From Spirochaetota bacterium (GTDB lineage Bacteria; Spirochaetota; Spirochaetia; Treponematales; UBA12059), in NCBI GenBank assembly GCA_026398615.1, contig JAPLSN010000026.1, positions 1 to 46,025 of the forward strand: a stretch of 46,025 nt of DNA. Direction: 5' to 3'. The notes below the pieces were generated by a model. It searched no databases. It was not told the origin of the DNA and saw only the letters and a program-made list of their open reading frames with translations. Positions 31,813 to 40,715 of this stretch are shown in pieces; positions within the stretch are counted from its first letter, which is position 1; every line of letters begins with the position of its first letter. Position numbers and translations under genes: made by a program.

Positions 31813-33254
31813 CCGCGTTCGACGTCGGCAGCCAGGAGACGTACGCGCACGCGGTCGCCGACATCGATCCTCTCGTGGCCGCGCACGATGCGGCCCTCTG
31901 CCGGCGGATCGGCGATGCGCACCCAGGTACCCTTCTCCGCGGCTCCGGTGACGAGGCCGTCGAAGGCGTCGCCGATCCTGGATTCGAGGAGGAGGGCGAC
32001 GGCCGACTTGCCCACCTGCCGCTCCACCTTGTTCACGGCGTCCTCGCGTTCCGAGCACTGCCTTCCGATGGCGGCCAACTCGTCGCGTCCGTAGGGCGAA
32101 GGCCGCCCCTCGAGCGCGGCCTTGATCAGTCGATGGACGACCAGGTCGGGATAGCGGCGGTTGGGCGCGGTCGAATGGGCGTAGTCCTTTACCGCGAGTC
32201 CGAAATGCCCCTCGGATTCCTCCCCGGGGAACTGCGCGACATACTCGCCCGGGCCGAGCAGCTTGATGACCGAAAGCGAGAGGTCGGCGAAGCGTTCCGG
32301 GTCGGCTTGCCTGGCGCCGTCGAGGAAAGCGGCCAGGGCTTTCGGGTCGGGCTCGGCGGGGAGAGGCACGCCGCGTTCGGCCGCGATGGCGACGATGCGG
32401 TCCCAGCGTTTCGGGGTGCGAACGACGCGCGCGAGGGTCGGAAGGCCGCGTCCCTCGAGGAAGCGCGCCACGACGCCGTTGGCCGCCACCATGAAGTTCT
32501 CGATGGCTTCTTTCGCGCGGTTCTTGCGGTTCGCTTCCATTCGCGCGATCGAATTCCCCGAAAAGACCGGCCGGGTTTCGCGCGATTCGAAGTCCAGGGC
32601 GCCGCGCGCGCGGCGGCCTTCCTTCATCGCCAGCGCCGCCCCGTCCTGGAGCCGGAGGTTGTCCGCGAGCCCCGGCACGGTCGCGATGCCGTCGGGCTCC
32701 GGTCCGTTTCCCTCGAGCCATGCGGCGAGGGCATCGTACGAGAGCCTGGCATGATTGCGCACGAGTGCGCGGTACACCTCCGACGAGGCGAGCGTGCCAT
32801 CGGGCGCGAGGGTCAGATCCATCACGATGGCCGGGCGATCCTCCCCGAAGTTGAGCGAGCTCAGGTCGGTGGAGAGCCGCTCGGGAAGCATGGAGAAGAC
32901 CTTGGCGGCGGTGTACACCGAGCTCGTGTTGTGGCGGGCGTGGCCGTCGATGGCGGTGGCGGGATGGACGAGGGCGTCCACGTCGGCGATCGCGACGAGG
33001 ATGCCGACGGCGCCGTCATCCCCCTTCCTGGCCACGGTGAGCTGGTCCAGGTCCCTGGAATCGTCGTTGTCGATGGAGCACCAGGGCAGGCCGCGCAGGT
33101 CGCGCGCGGACGTGAGGGAAGGAGCAGGCTCCAGGACTGCCAGTTCGGCGAGAGCTTCCGGCGAAAAATCCGGCAGGAGGCCGCGCTCGACCATGACGCG
33201 GCGGGCAATACGCTCAAGGGCGGCGCGGTGATCCTCGTGGACGATATCGTTCAT
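31788..33254 (-). CDS. RNB-domain exoribonuclease (RNase II/R family)
   Basis: A 488-residue 3'-5' exoribonuclease. The RNB catalytic block is visible: IDNDDSRDLDQLTVA with its magnesium-binding aspartates, LVAIADVDALVHP, FSMLPERLSTDLSSL, and YAHSTAPNRRYPDLVVHR. It lacks the N-terminal cold-shock domains of RNase R and has one short S1-like barrel at the end, so it is a compact form. The ATG at 33254 has no ribosome site but a TATACT seven bases upstream, suggesting leaderless expression. Its last 25 bases overlap the converging ATPase remnant. Confidence 0.88.
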   Translation of the reverse strand: MNDIVHEDHRAALERIARRVMVERGLLPDFSPEALAELAVLEPAPSLTSARDLRGLPWCSIDNDDSRDLDQLTVARKGDDGAVGILVAIADVDALVHPATAIDGHARHNTSSVYTAAKVFSMLPERLSTDLSSLNFGEDRPAIVMDLTLAPDGTLASSEVYRALVRNHARLSYDALAAWLEGNGPEPDGIATVPGLADNLRLQDGAALAMKEGRRARGALDFESRETRPVFSGNSIARMEANRKNRAKEAIENFMVAANGVVARFLEGRGLPTLARVVRTPKRWDRIVAIAAERGVPLPAEPDPKALAAFLDGARQADPERFADLSLSVIKLLGPGEYVAQFPGEESEGHFGLAVKDYAHSTAPNRRYPDLVVHRLIKAALEGRPSPYGRDELAAIGRQCSEREDAVNKVERQVGKSAVALLLESRIGDAFDGLVTGAAEKGTWVRIADPPAEGRIVRGHERIDVGDRVRVRLLAADVERGYLDFERV

Positions 33255-33261
33255 GCCGACG

Positions 33262-33267
33262 AGTATA
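33262..33267 (-). promoter_or_regulatory. -10 element of the RNB gene
   Basis: TATACT on the minus strand, separated by seven bases from the ATG at 33254, with no Shine-Dalgarno in between. A weak TGGCGA lies 17 bp upstream. Confidence 0.45.
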
Positions 33268-33357
33268 ATGCCGCAGGCTGACGTTCGCCAGTGCGGTGGA
33301 TCCCGACGGCAATGGGCGATGCCGCTCGCGACGAATCATCCCGGACGAAGCGCAGCC

Positions 33358-33885
33358 TCACGTTCCCAGGAGCGTCGTCACCGCCCCGACCAGGCGACCG
33401 AACGGTTCGGGTGGTTCGTCGTAGCCGGGATTGCTGCGGTAGAGCACGGTTTTCGAGCGTTCGCCAATCTGGATCGTCAGCGAGTAGGGATAGTAGCGCT
33501 GCCCCGCAGGCGCGCCGTACCAGTCGTTCATGGCGAAAAACGCATCCGCGTCGGCCATGACCGCCTTCCTGAGCGCAGCTGCCTGCGATCCGTCGAGCGC
33601 GACGATGAAGTCCTCGTTACGCTGTCCCGACGGCGTGTCGGCGATGGGCGAATCGTACGAATAGATGATATGCGTCACGTCCATCCCGCGTCCGCCCGAC
33701 CAGAAAATGCGGATCTCGGGCGCGGCGTACTCGAGGGACATCGGCTCGTCCGACACGGCGGCCGGTTCCGTACGCGGTTCGGCTGGCCGAGCCGCCCCCG
33801 CGCAGCCCAGCGCCAGGGCGAGCGCGAAGACCGTGCCGACGAGCGCGGCCCTGGCGGGTCGCAATGAACATGTTCGTGGTTCCAT
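33358..33885 (-). CDS. Lipoprotein of unknown function
   Basis: A 175-residue protein with a lipoprotein signal (hydrophobic LVGTVFALALALGC, lipobox cysteine about 28) and a beta-rich mature part containing IRIFWSGGRGMDVTHIIYS and YYPYSLTIQIGERSKTVLY. I do not recognise the family. The ATG at 33885 lacks a ribosome site and has a promoter directly upstream. Confidence 0.75.
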   Translation of the reverse strand: MEPRTCSLRPARAALVGTVFALALALGCAGAARPAEPRTEPAAVSDEPMSLEYAAPEIRIFWSGGRGMDVTHIIYSYDSPIADTPSGQRNEDFIVALDGSQAAALRKAVMADADAFFAMNDWYGAPAGQRYYPYSLTIQIGERSKTVLYRSNPGYDEPPEPFGRLVGAVTTLLGT

Positions 33886-33891
33886 GCTTCA

Positions 33892-33920
33892 ACGATACTC
33901 CGCGCGGGATGCCGAAGCAA
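33892..33920 (-). promoter_or_regulatory. Promoter of the lipoprotein gene, probably leaderless
   Basis: On the minus strand TTGCTT (33920-33915), a 17-bp spacer and TATCGT (33897-33892). The -10 ends six bases before the ATG at 33885. Confidence 0.5.
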
Positions 33921-34092
33921 GGCCGCCCTTCCCCCCGGCATGCGGGCTGGAAACGAATGAAGCATAGGTAAAACAGTGTTACACCTGGATGGGGCCCGGA
34001 CTCGGCCTCCCCGCAGGACGGGCCATGGGAAGAAAGAGCATGAATACAGGCAGGATATCGAAACGTTCTTCGCGTTCAGGTCGCTCGCCCGC

Positions 34093-34938
34093 TCAACGCC
34101 CGCTCAGTGCCAGGCTCACCGCCATGATCGCCATGCCCGCGGCCAGTCCCGCCATCTCGAGGTGGTTCTCACCGTACTCGCGGGCGGATGGCAGGAGTTC
34201 GTCGAGGGAAATGTAGATCATGATTCCGGCGACGGCAGCGAGAATGAGGCCGAAGGTCGGTCCCCCGAGGAGGGGCCGGAGGAGGAGGTAGCCGATCACC
34301 GCCCCGAGGGGTTCGGATAGCCCTGAAGCGAAGGAATACCAGAAAGCCCGCCGCCGGGAACCCGTCGCGTAGTACACGGGTACCGAGATGGCTATTCCTT
34401 CGGGGATATTGTGGATGGCGATCGCGATGGCGATGGCCCCGCCGAGCCTGGGATCCTCAAGCGCCGCGAAAAGCGTGGCGACGCCCTCGGGCAGGTTGTG
34501 GAGCGCGATGACGAAGGCCGTGAGCATGCCGGTGCGGAGGAGCTTCGCGCCGCGCCGGTCATCCGGTCCGTCGTCGCAGGCGCGGGAATCCACTGCCTCG
34601 TGGGCGGCCGCTTCACGTGCCCGCGCCTCGTGGGGGTTCACGGCCGGCGGTACGAGGCGATCGATCGCGGCGATAAGGGCAAATCCCGCGAAGAATCCGA
34701 CGATGGCCCCCCAGTAACCGCCGCGTGTCCCCCACACCATGGCGAGATGGGTTCGCGCATCGTTGAAGAGTTCGACCAGGGAAACGAATACCATCACCCC
34801 CGCGGAGAAACCGAGGGAGAGCGACAGGAAGCGCGGCGTCGCCCGTTTCGACACGAGGGCGATCAGGCTGCCGATGCCGGTGGCGAGACCAGCGAGGACG
34901 GTGTAGAGGAGGGCGGTCAGGAAGGGGGATGCCGGCAT
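34093..34938 (-). CDS. zupT: ZIP family divalent metal transporter
   Basis: A 281-residue membrane protein with about eight helices. The two metal-site signatures are HNLPEG and HNIPEG in consecutive helices, as in ZupT-type ZIP transporters for zinc, iron or manganese uptake. A histidine-bearing cytoplasmic loop (NPHEARAREAAAHE) lies between helices 3 and 4. The ribosome site is weak. It is not obviously linked to its neighbours. Confidence 0.9.
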   Translation of the reverse strand: MPASPFLTALLYTVLAGLATGIGSLIALVSKRATPRFLSLSLGFSAGVMVFVSLVELFNDARTHLAMVWGTRGGYWGAIVGFFAGFALIAAIDRLVPPAVNPHEARAREAAAHEAVDSRACDDGPDDRRGAKLLRTGMLTAFVIALHNLPEGVATLFAALEDPRLGGAIAIAIAIHNIPEGIAISVPVYYATGSRRRAFWYSFASGLSEPLGAVIGYLLLRPLLGGPTFGLILAAVAGIMIYISLDELLPSAREYGENHLEMAGLAAGMAIMAVSLALSGR

Positions 34939-35001
34939 GAATGAGATACTCCACTGGCATTATGGCGGCTTTCCCGGAAAGGCGCCAGCCGGATCGCCCG
35001 T

Positions 35002-35436
35002 TCAGGCTTCGGGCGCGGCGGGCGCAACGCCCATGATCCCGAGCTCGGCGATCCGCGACGACATGCCGCGTCGCCATTCGCAGGGAAGGTCCTTGCGTTC
35101 GAAGGATATCTTGCGCTTGATGTCGAAGGTGGTCTCCGACTGGTCGCGGAATTCGACGACTGCGAAGTTGCCGGCGCCGATGTAGACGATCTTCTCGCGG
35201 GGTCCGAGCGCTTCGCGTTCGCCGACTTTCTGGAGGGCGCAGTCGAAGTGGAGCGGCGCCCCGTTCTCGGAACCGGCCAGAGCGGACGACAGGTCGAAGA
35301 TGGGCTTGCCGCAGGCGGTGCACTGCGCGGGAGGTTCCCGGGTCTTCCGTTCCTCGCGATTCTCGGTCCTGGATCCCTGGTTCCCGAAGCGCCGGTGGCC
35401 GAAGCGACGGTTATTATCTCGATTTGCGTCCGACAT
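35002..35436 (-). CDS. Zinc-finger-like conserved protein, unknown function
   Basis: A 144-residue soluble protein. A basic, Arg/Asn-rich head (RRFGHRRFGNQGS) is followed by CTACGKPI and, about 30 residues on, HFDC, a plausible zinc site. The rest contains KIVYIGAGNFAVVEF. Its start lies inside the end of the FlgM-like gene (23-bp overlap) with GGAG six bases upstream, so it closes the rpsP operon. The role is unknown; RNA binding is a guess from the basic head and the company of translation genes. Confidence 0.75.
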   Translation of the reverse strand: MSDANRDNNRRFGHRRFGNQGSRTENREERKTREPPAQCTACGKPIFDLSSALAGSENGAPLHFDCALQKVGEREALGPREKIVYIGAGNFAVVEFRDQSETTFDIKRKISFERKDLPCEWRRGMSSRIAELGIMGVAPAAPEA

Positions 35437-35599
35437 GGTCGACTCCGTACCCGTTCATGATCTCGGCGCTCAGGACCTGTGCGATTCGCTGGATCGCGCC
35501 GGAGATGTATGACTCATCATGCACTTTCCTGCGGAGTTCATCAAGGCGCTCGGGGGAATATCGCCTCCGCTCGGCGCGGGTACCGGACAGGGATCTCAT
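35414..35599 (-). CDS. Small FlgM-like protein
   Basis: A 61-residue protein whose RLDELRRKVHDESYISGAI resembles the sigma-binding C-terminal helices of the anti-sigma factor FlgM, which typically read VEELKRKI..G.Y....I. The likeness is short, so the call is tentative. The ATG at 35599 is preceded by GGAG at six bases and overlaps the yraN stop (ATGA); the longer frame starting at 35635 has no such support. Its neighbours include FliK-like and FlhB-like genes, which fits a flagellar role. Confidence 0.55.
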   Translation of the reverse strand: MRSLSGTRAERRRYSPERLDELRRKVHDESYISGAIQRIAQVLSAEIMNGYGVDHVGRKSR

Positions 35600-35988
35600 G
35601 TACGCTCCATGAAGGCTCGCTCGATGTGGACGCATTCGCTGCCCTCGCGGACCAGCACGACGTCGAAACGCATACTCATACCATCATATTGTCGATTGCG
35701 CGCAAGGAAGTATTGAGCCGTTTCGACGATTCTCGCGCGCTTCGTCCGCCCCACGGTCCTCTCCGCCGATTCGGGGCCGTATGCATCCACGGACTTGACC
35801 TCCACGAAGGCCAGCTCGCCCGCGCGGACCGCCACCGCGTCCAGTTCCCCGGTCCTCGTCCTCCAGTTGCGCGCCACGACGGACCATCCCCGGGCTTCGA
35901 GGAAGGCGCAGGCGGCGTCCTCCCCGAGCCTGCCCTTGGCCGTCCCGGAGAGCCCGCGGTCCCGCCTGGTAGGCCGGTCGGGGCTCAC
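35596..35988 (-). CDS. yraN: YraN family protein (UPF0102)
   Basis: A 130-residue restriction-endonuclease-like fold protein. The family core is present: GRLGEDAACAFLEARGW, NWRTRTGELDAVA and VEVKSV, the D..ExK nuclease pattern. The cellular function is not settled. The start is a GTG at 35988 overlapping the HD-GYP stop (GTGA), with GGAG eleven bases upstream. Confidence 0.88.
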   Translation of the reverse strand: MSPDRPTRRDRGLSGTAKGRLGEDAACAFLEARGWSVVARNWRTRTGELDAVAVRAGELAFVEVKSVDAYGPESAERTVGRTKRARIVETAQYFLARNRQYDGMSMRFDVVLVREGSECVHIERAFMERT

Positions 35989-37133
35989 GATCCGAGGAAC
36001 TCCTTGGGGTCGATGGCCCGGGCGATGAACAAGGTCTTTTCAGCCGCGAGATCCACCATGTCGCCGTCCTCGTCCTTGTAGTTCTTCCCGAACTCGTCGA
36101 CGATGATCCGGAGCTTGGGCCTGAGCGGCGACTCCGCGTGGGTTTCGAGGACGCGGGCGATGGCCGCGTTGTTGAGGAGGACGAGGGAACCGATCGGGTA
36201 GATGCCCATGCTCCGGATGAAAGCCTTGAGGATCTCCGGATCGAAACGCCGACCGTTGTCGGAGAGGAGGTTCTTCATGGCCTGGTAGCCGATGATGGAG
36301 TTGCGGTAGGGCTTTTCGCTCACCATGGCCTCGAAGGCGTCAGCCGTGGAGACTATCCTCGACAGCACGTCGATCTCCGGACCAGCGGTCCTGCGGGGGT
36401 AGCCTTCGCCATCCCAGCGCTCGTGGTGCTGGAGGCCGATGATCCCGACGTCCTCGGGGTAGAACAGTTCCTTCGTGATGATGCGGTAGGAGAGGAGCGG
36501 GTGGGCGTGGATCTTCTGGACTTCCTCGCCCGTGAGGTCGCCCTTCTTCCTCACGATGCTGTCCGGCAGGCGGAGCATTCCCGTATCGTGGAGCAGGGCG
36601 CCCGTGGCAAGATGGGAGAGCTTGTACGGCGGAAGCTTGAGCGAAAGCCCCATCACCACCGAGAGGATGGCCGAATTGATCCCGCCCCGCGCGCGTTCGT
36701 TGCTGCCCTGCACGTCGCCGAGCACGGCGGCCGTCACGATGGAGGATTTTTCCCGCACGATCTTGAGGATATCCTGCGCGATGTCGTCGACGTTGCGCGG
36801 CTCCACCGGTTCCTTCAGGATTATCTTCGCGAATACGGCCGTGAGCCTGTCGGACATGGTCATGTAGGATCGGTAGAGTTCGCGGTCGCCGCCGAAGGCG
36901 GGCGCGATCGCGCTCTTCACCTCGATATCCCTGAACCCCGCGTCGGGCAGGGTTTCGGCCACGGGTTCGCCCTCGGAGAAGATGTGCGTTATGCCCCATT
37001 TCTTCAGGGTCTCGATATCCTTCTGGCGGATGGCGATCTCCGCGGGTACGAGGAGGTTCTTGTCGTCGACCAGGACGTCGGCCGTGAATTTCATGCCGAC
37101 CCTGAGCTGCTCGATTGGAAATTTCTTTTTCAT
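35985..37133 (-). CDS. HD-GYP domain protein (putative cyclic-di-GMP phosphodiesterase)
   Basis: A 382-residue protein. A DUF3391-like head (LRVGMKFTADVLVDDKNLL, WGITHIFSEG) precedes an HD-GYP domain with ALLHDTGM and the diagnostic HHERWDGEGYP. The first metal-binding His usual before the second helix is not obvious: the region reads INSAILSVVMG. Activity may therefore be altered. It would hydrolyse cyclic di-GMP and influence motility. It is coupled to the FlhB-like gene by ATGA and to yraN by GTGA. Confidence 0.85.
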   Translation of the reverse strand: MKKKFPIEQLRVGMKFTADVLVDDKNLLVPAEIAIRQKDIETLKKWGITHIFSEGEPVAETLPDAGFRDIEVKSAIAPAFGGDRELYRSYMTMSDRLTAVFAKIILKEPVEPRNVDDIAQDILKIVREKSSIVTAAVLGDVQGSNERARGGINSAILSVVMGLSLKLPPYKLSHLATGALLHDTGMLRLPDSIVRKKGDLTGEEVQKIHAHPLLSYRIITKELFYPEDVGIIGLQHHERWDGEGYPRRTAGPEIDVLSRIVSTADAFEAMVSEKPYRNSIIGYQAMKNLLSDNGRRFDPEILKAFIRSMGIYPIGSLVLLNNAAIARVLETHAESPLRPKLRIIVDEFGKNYKDEDGDMVDLAAEKTLFIARAIDPKEFLGS

Positions 37134-37408
37134 CCTGCTTCCACTTCTCGTATTGCGATATAGATTGCCGCAAGCGCTTCCCAGAACGTTTCCGGAACGT
37201 AGTCCCCGATGTCGAAGGGGAACAGGAACCCGGCTGCGTCATCATCCCTTACGACGGGCACTCCCGCCTCCCGCGCGAGGCCGACGATCCGCTCGGCGGC
37301 ATCGCCCGCTCCCTTGGCGACAAGGAAGGGCGCCGGCAAAGCCGGATCATACTTGAGCGCGACGGCTTTCCGGACGCCCGCTCCAACCCTCGGCTTCCGC
37401 TTCGGCAT
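37130..37408 (-). CDS. FlhB C-terminal-domain-like protein (FlhX/YlqH type)
   Basis: A 92-residue soluble protein matching the cytoplasmic domain of the export-gate protein FlhB: AVALKYDPALPAPFLVAKG, AREAGVPVVRDDD and a final LAAIYIAIREVE. There are no membrane helices and no NPTH autocleavage site, since the protein starts downstream of it. Bacillus YlqH, also next to a FliK-like gene in a translation locus, is a comparable case. It may modulate flagellar export. The ATG at 37408 has only GGGA upstream. Confidence 0.8.
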   Translation of the reverse strand: MPKRKPRVGAGVRKAVALKYDPALPAPFLVAKGAGDAAERIVGLAREAGVPVVRDDDAAGFLFPFDIGDYVPETFWEALAAIYIAIREVEAG

Positions 37409-37421
37409 GGCGATCCCGTCC

Positions 37422-38732
37422 CTACACCCGGTCGTCGATAGGGCCGAACGAGCGCCCGCCGGGTTCGAGTCCCGCGATCCCCGCCTCCAGTCCCGCCATC
37501 CGCAGGACGCGGACAAGCACGGCATGGATCGCCGGAGAACCTGAGACATCCGCCCCGGGAGATCCTTCACCGCGGTTGTCGAAGACGATCGAAACCCGTC
37601 CGCCCGGGGCGGAACGCACGGAAAAAGCCCACGATCCGGCTTTATTCCCGGTTTCGGAAGCTGTTCCGCCCGACCGATCGACGGAGGCGTTCCCCGAGAT
37701 GAAATCGCAGCGCCCGGAGACCGCATTCACAAGTATATACAGGCAGCCCGAAAACGCAACCTCGTCGAGCCGGAAGCGGTAGGGGACATATATCCAGGAC
37801 CTGTCGCCGTTTCCGGCATGATTGAACAAACCGAGCGGCGTTTGCCCGCCTTGCCCCTCCTCCGCCCCGGAAACCCGCGTGGAGAGGAATTTGAGCAGGC
37901 GGGCCAACGCATGGACGCGCTCCTTCGTTCCCTCCTCCGCGGCCGTGCCCATGGCGGAGGAACTCCGTTCCGTCGACGCGTCGGTGGTTTCGATGCCATC
38001 CCGATCCAGGCCGCCGCCTTCGGACTCCCCGTCGCCGGGAGAATTCATCCATCCGGTGCGGGAATCCGGCTCGCGGCCCTGCTCGTCCCGACGTCCGCCC
38101 GAACGGGGGTCTCCCGGGCGGATGGCGCACAGTAAGGAGTCCAGGGTTTCATCGTTGGGATCCCAGCCGCGGGCGACGGCCCTGGCCACGGCATCGGCCT
38201 CGTCGTCGGACTGCCGGGCGCCGCGACCCCGGCGTTCCAGGAGGCGCCGAGCGGAGCCGAGGGCGCCCTGGTCGAGGACGAGCCCCTCGCGCATGAAAGC
38301 GCGCAGGGCGGCCAAACCCGCTGCATCGGCCTGGAGGCCGCTCGACATGAGGAATTCACGCAAGCGGGCAACTTCCGCCGGAGCTGGAAGCCGGGGGTCA
38401 TTCCCGATCCTCAAACGAAGGGAGAAATCGGATGAACGTTCCACGACGGCGCGGTAGCTCCGGCCGATGAGGAGGGGTTCGGATGAAAGGACCGGAAAAC
38501 GGCGGCCGCCGCTGACCGCGATCCATGCGCCATCGCCCGTGTTGCGTTCTACGGTGAAGATGACCGTGGACCCCGGGCGCAAACCGGAAGACCCACCCCG
38601 CGCGTCCCCTTCCCGTGCATCCGTCGCGCCGGGCGCGCATGCGCCGGGTGCGTCCGCGTTCCCGGGAATCCGCTGCGATGGTTCGCCGCGGACGACAAGG
38701 ACGGCGGCAGGTATCCGTTCGACCGGAGCCAT
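37422..38732 (-). CDS. FliK-like protein (YlqG type), putative
   Basis: A 436-residue protein with a long polar centre rich in Gly/Asp/Glu/Arg (about 195-290) between an N-terminal beta region (STVIFTVERNTGDGAWIAV, then YRAVVERSSDFSLRLRI) and a C-terminal region (WIYVPYRFRLDEVAFSGCLYI, PGGRVSIVFDNRG) resembling the hook-length control C-terminal domain. The call rests on layout and on the neighbouring FlhB-like gene rather than on a strong motif. GGGGGGA precedes the ATG. Confidence 0.6.
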   Translation of the reverse strand: MAPVERIPAAVLVVRGEPSQRIPGNADAPGACAPGATDAREGDARGGSSGLRPGSTVIFTVERNTGDGAWIAVSGGRRFPVLSSEPLLIGRSYRAVVERSSDFSLRLRIGNDPRLPAPAEVARLREFLMSSGLQADAAGLAALRAFMREGLVLDQGALGSARRLLERRGRGARQSDDEADAVARAVARGWDPNDETLDSLLCAIRPGDPRSGGRRDEQGREPDSRTGWMNSPGDGESEGGGLDRDGIETTDASTERSSSAMGTAAEEGTKERVHALARLLKFLSTRVSGAEEGQGGQTPLGLFNHAGNGDRSWIYVPYRFRLDEVAFSGCLYILVNAVSGRCDFISGNASVDRSGGTASETGNKAGSWAFSVRSAPGGRVSIVFDNRGEGSPGADVSGSPAIHAVLVRVLRMAGLEAGIAGLEPGGRSFGPIDDRV

Positions 38733-38750
38733 GCCGTGTCCCCCCGGGGG

Positions 38751-39155
38751 TCAGGCCTTTCCGGTGGTTACGGCCGCCGCGGCTGGCGTGACGGTCGTCG
38801 TGCGGGCCTTGCGGCCGCCGAGGAGTTCCCGGATCTTGGACTTCTTCCCGATCTTGGTGCGGATATAATAAAGCTTGGCGCGGCGTACGCGGCCCTGGCG
38901 GATGATCTCGATGCGGTCGATGCGCGGGCTGTTCATCGGGAACACGCGTTCGACGCCGACGCCGTAGGACAGCTTGCGCACCATGAAGGTGCGGCCGATG
39001 CCGGCGTTCTTCATCGCGATGACGAGGCCTTCGTAGATCTGGATGCGTTCGGTCTTGCCCTCGACGATCTTGAAGTGGACCTTGACCGTATCGCCAACCT
39101 TGAAATCGGGAACCTGGCGAATCTGGGCCGCCTCGATCTTCTTAATCAGGTTCAT
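38751..39155 (-). CDS. rplS: 50S ribosomal protein L19
   Basis: A 134-residue protein with the L19 core: [43 protein letters not shown] and [12 protein letters not shown]. The tail ([16 protein letters not shown]) is longer than in most L19 proteins. GGGGGAAG precedes the ATG, and the first 14 bases overlap the end of trmD. Confidence 0.96.
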   Translation of the reverse strand: MNLIKKIEAAQIRQVPDFKVGDTVKVHFKIVEGKTERIQIYEGLVIAMKNAGIGRTFMVRKLSYGVGVERVFPMNSPRIDRIEIIRQGRVRRAKLYYIRTKIGKKSKIRELLGGRKARTTTVTPAAAAVTTGKA

Positions 39156-39882
39156 CGCTTCCCCCTTCGGAAATGATCATGTTGATCAATCTTCGTATCT
39201 CGTCCGTGAGCACGTCGCCGGAAAGGAGTTCCGGCCGGTAGGCAAGCGTCTTTTCGACGCGCTTCCTGAGGCGCCAGCGGGCGATGTTCGCATGATGACC
39301 GGACGAAAGCACGTCCGGGACGCGGAGTGTATCATAAACCGCGGGCCGTGTATACTGCGGGTATTCGAGCAGCCCTCCCTCGAAGCTCTCGTCCTCGAGG
39401 GATTCCCCGGTGATGACCCCGTCGATGAGGCGATAGATGGCGTCCGTGAGCACGAGCGCGGCCACCTCGCCGCTCGAGATCACGTAGTCGCCGATGGTAA
39501 TCTCGTCGTCCACGTACTTGTCGATGACCCGCTGGTCGATGCCCTCGTAGCGGCCGCAGATCAGCACGAGTTCCGGCTCGCGCGCCAGGTCGCGGGCGTA
39601 GTCCTGGTTGAAGAGCCGCCCCCCCGGAGTCAGGTAGACGGTCCGCTTGCTTCGGGAACCGGCGGCGTCGAGGGCGCGGCCGAGAGGCTCCGTGAGCATG
39701 AGCATCCCTGGCCCACCGCCATATACTTCGTCGTCGCACTTGCGGTGCTTGTCGAGGGCATGGTTCCGGACGTCGACGAGCTCGTACGAGACGAGGCCGC
39801 GTTCGACCGCCCGCTTCATGATGGAATTTTCGAAAAAGCCCCTGAGGATTTCTGGAAAAAGGGTCAGGACGGTGATCTTCAA
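39142..39882 (-). CDS. trmD: tRNA (guanine-N1-)-methyltransferase
   Basis: A 246-residue SPOUT methyltransferase making m1G37 in tRNA. The motifs [40 protein letters not shown] and the RRPxLL-like YRPELLSGD with preceding SGHHANI are present. The start codon is TTG at 39882, directly abutting the rimM stop, with no clear ribosome site, so translation is probably coupled to rimM. Confidence 0.95.
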   Translation of the reverse strand: MKITVLTLFPEILRGFFENSIMKRAVERGLVSYELVDVRNHALDKHRKCDDEVYGGGPGMLMLTEPLGRALDAAGSRSKRTVYLTPGGRLFNQDYARDLAREPELVLICGRYEGIDQRVIDKYVDDEITIGDYVISSGEVAALVLTDAIYRLIDGVITGESLEDESFEGGLLEYPQYTRPAVYDTLRVPDVLSSGHHANIARWRLRKRVEKTLAYRPELLSGDVLTDEIRRLINMIISEGGSDEPD

Positions 39883-40452
39883 TCAGGCTTCGTCCATTTC
39901 GGCGCCGGGCTCGCCTGAGGTTTCGGCGCTGTCTTCGCGGTCGAGGATCCAGTCGACGAGGAGTTCCATCGTCCCGTCGTCCGTGTCCACGCGCCCGATG
40001 AATTCCTTGCGGAAAGGCACGAAGCGCTCGCGCCCGTCCGGCAGTCGGCAGGCCAGAAGCTGGCCGCCGCCGCCGTCGACGACGGCGGCCACCACCGCCG
40101 CGGGTCGGCCGTCGAACAGGAGGGAGGAACCCGCGAGGTCGGTGGCGTAGAATTCGTCGCGGCGCAGGGGACAGGCCTGCGCGCGGGGTGCGTACAGCTC
40201 GAAGCCGACGAGAGCGCGGGCGGCCTCGGGCGATTCGTAGCCCTCGAACCTGATCGCGACGCCCTTGCCGGCGTTCACGACCGAAACGACGCGCGCGGCC
40301 AGGGAACCGGGTTTCCTGTCATCGCCGCGCAGCGTCACGTCCTTCAGCTTGAGAATGTGCGCCGTTTCTCCCGAGTAGGAAACAAAACGCACGTGACCCT
40401 TGAGGCCGTGGGGGGCGCCCAGGCGGCCCAGGGCCAGTTCGTCGGACGGCAT
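39883..40452 (-). CDS. rimM: 16S rRNA processing protein RimM
   Basis: A 189-residue ribosome maturation factor: N-terminal barrel (LGRLGAPHGLKGHVRF, RFEGYESPEAARALVG) and a C-terminal PRC barrel (FYATDLAGSSLLF, FVPFRKEFIGRVD). It assists 30S head assembly with S19. The position between khpA and trmD is the conserved order. Confidence 0.93.
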   Translation of the reverse strand: MPSDELALGRLGAPHGLKGHVRFVSYSGETAHILKLKDVTLRGDDRKPGSLAARVVSVVNAGKGVAIRFEGYESPEAARALVGFELYAPRAQACPLRRDEFYATDLAGSSLLFDGRPAAVVAAVVDGGGGQLLACRLPDGRERFVPFRKEFIGRVDTDDGTMELLVDWILDREDSAETSGEPGAEMDEA

Positions 40453-40481
40453 GGCAGCGCTCGCTTCGATCCGGGGGCGGA

Positions 40482-40715
40482 TCAGTCCAGGATCTCGAGA
40501 TGGACTCGCTTGGAATCCTTGGTGGCGGCGGCGCTCAGGACGGTGCGGATGGCCTTGGCGATCCGTCCGTGTTTCCCGATGACCTTTCCGATGTCCTCGG
40601 AAGCCACCCGGAGTTCCAGGATGGTCGATTTCTCGCCCTCGATGACGTTCACCGACACGCCAGCGGGATCGTCCACGAGCGACTTGGCTATGTATTCCAC
40701 GAGATCGCGTTCCAC
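40482..40715 (-). CDS. khpA: KH-domain RNA-binding protein
   Basis: A 77-residue protein made of one KH domain with the RNA-contact loop GKHG in IGKVIGKHGRIAKAI. It is the usual companion of rpsP. The start is a GTG at 40715 with AAGGAG at the right distance. Confidence 0.93.
   Translation of the reverse strand: MERDLVEYIAKSLVDDPAGVSVNVIEGEKSTILELRVASEDIGKVIGKHGRIAKAIRTVLSAAATKDSKRVHLEILD

Noticed and set aside
37455-37476. tRNA T-loop-like string GGGTTCGAGTCCCG
   Set aside because: It lies inside the FliK-like coding region and no cloverleaf can be built around it.
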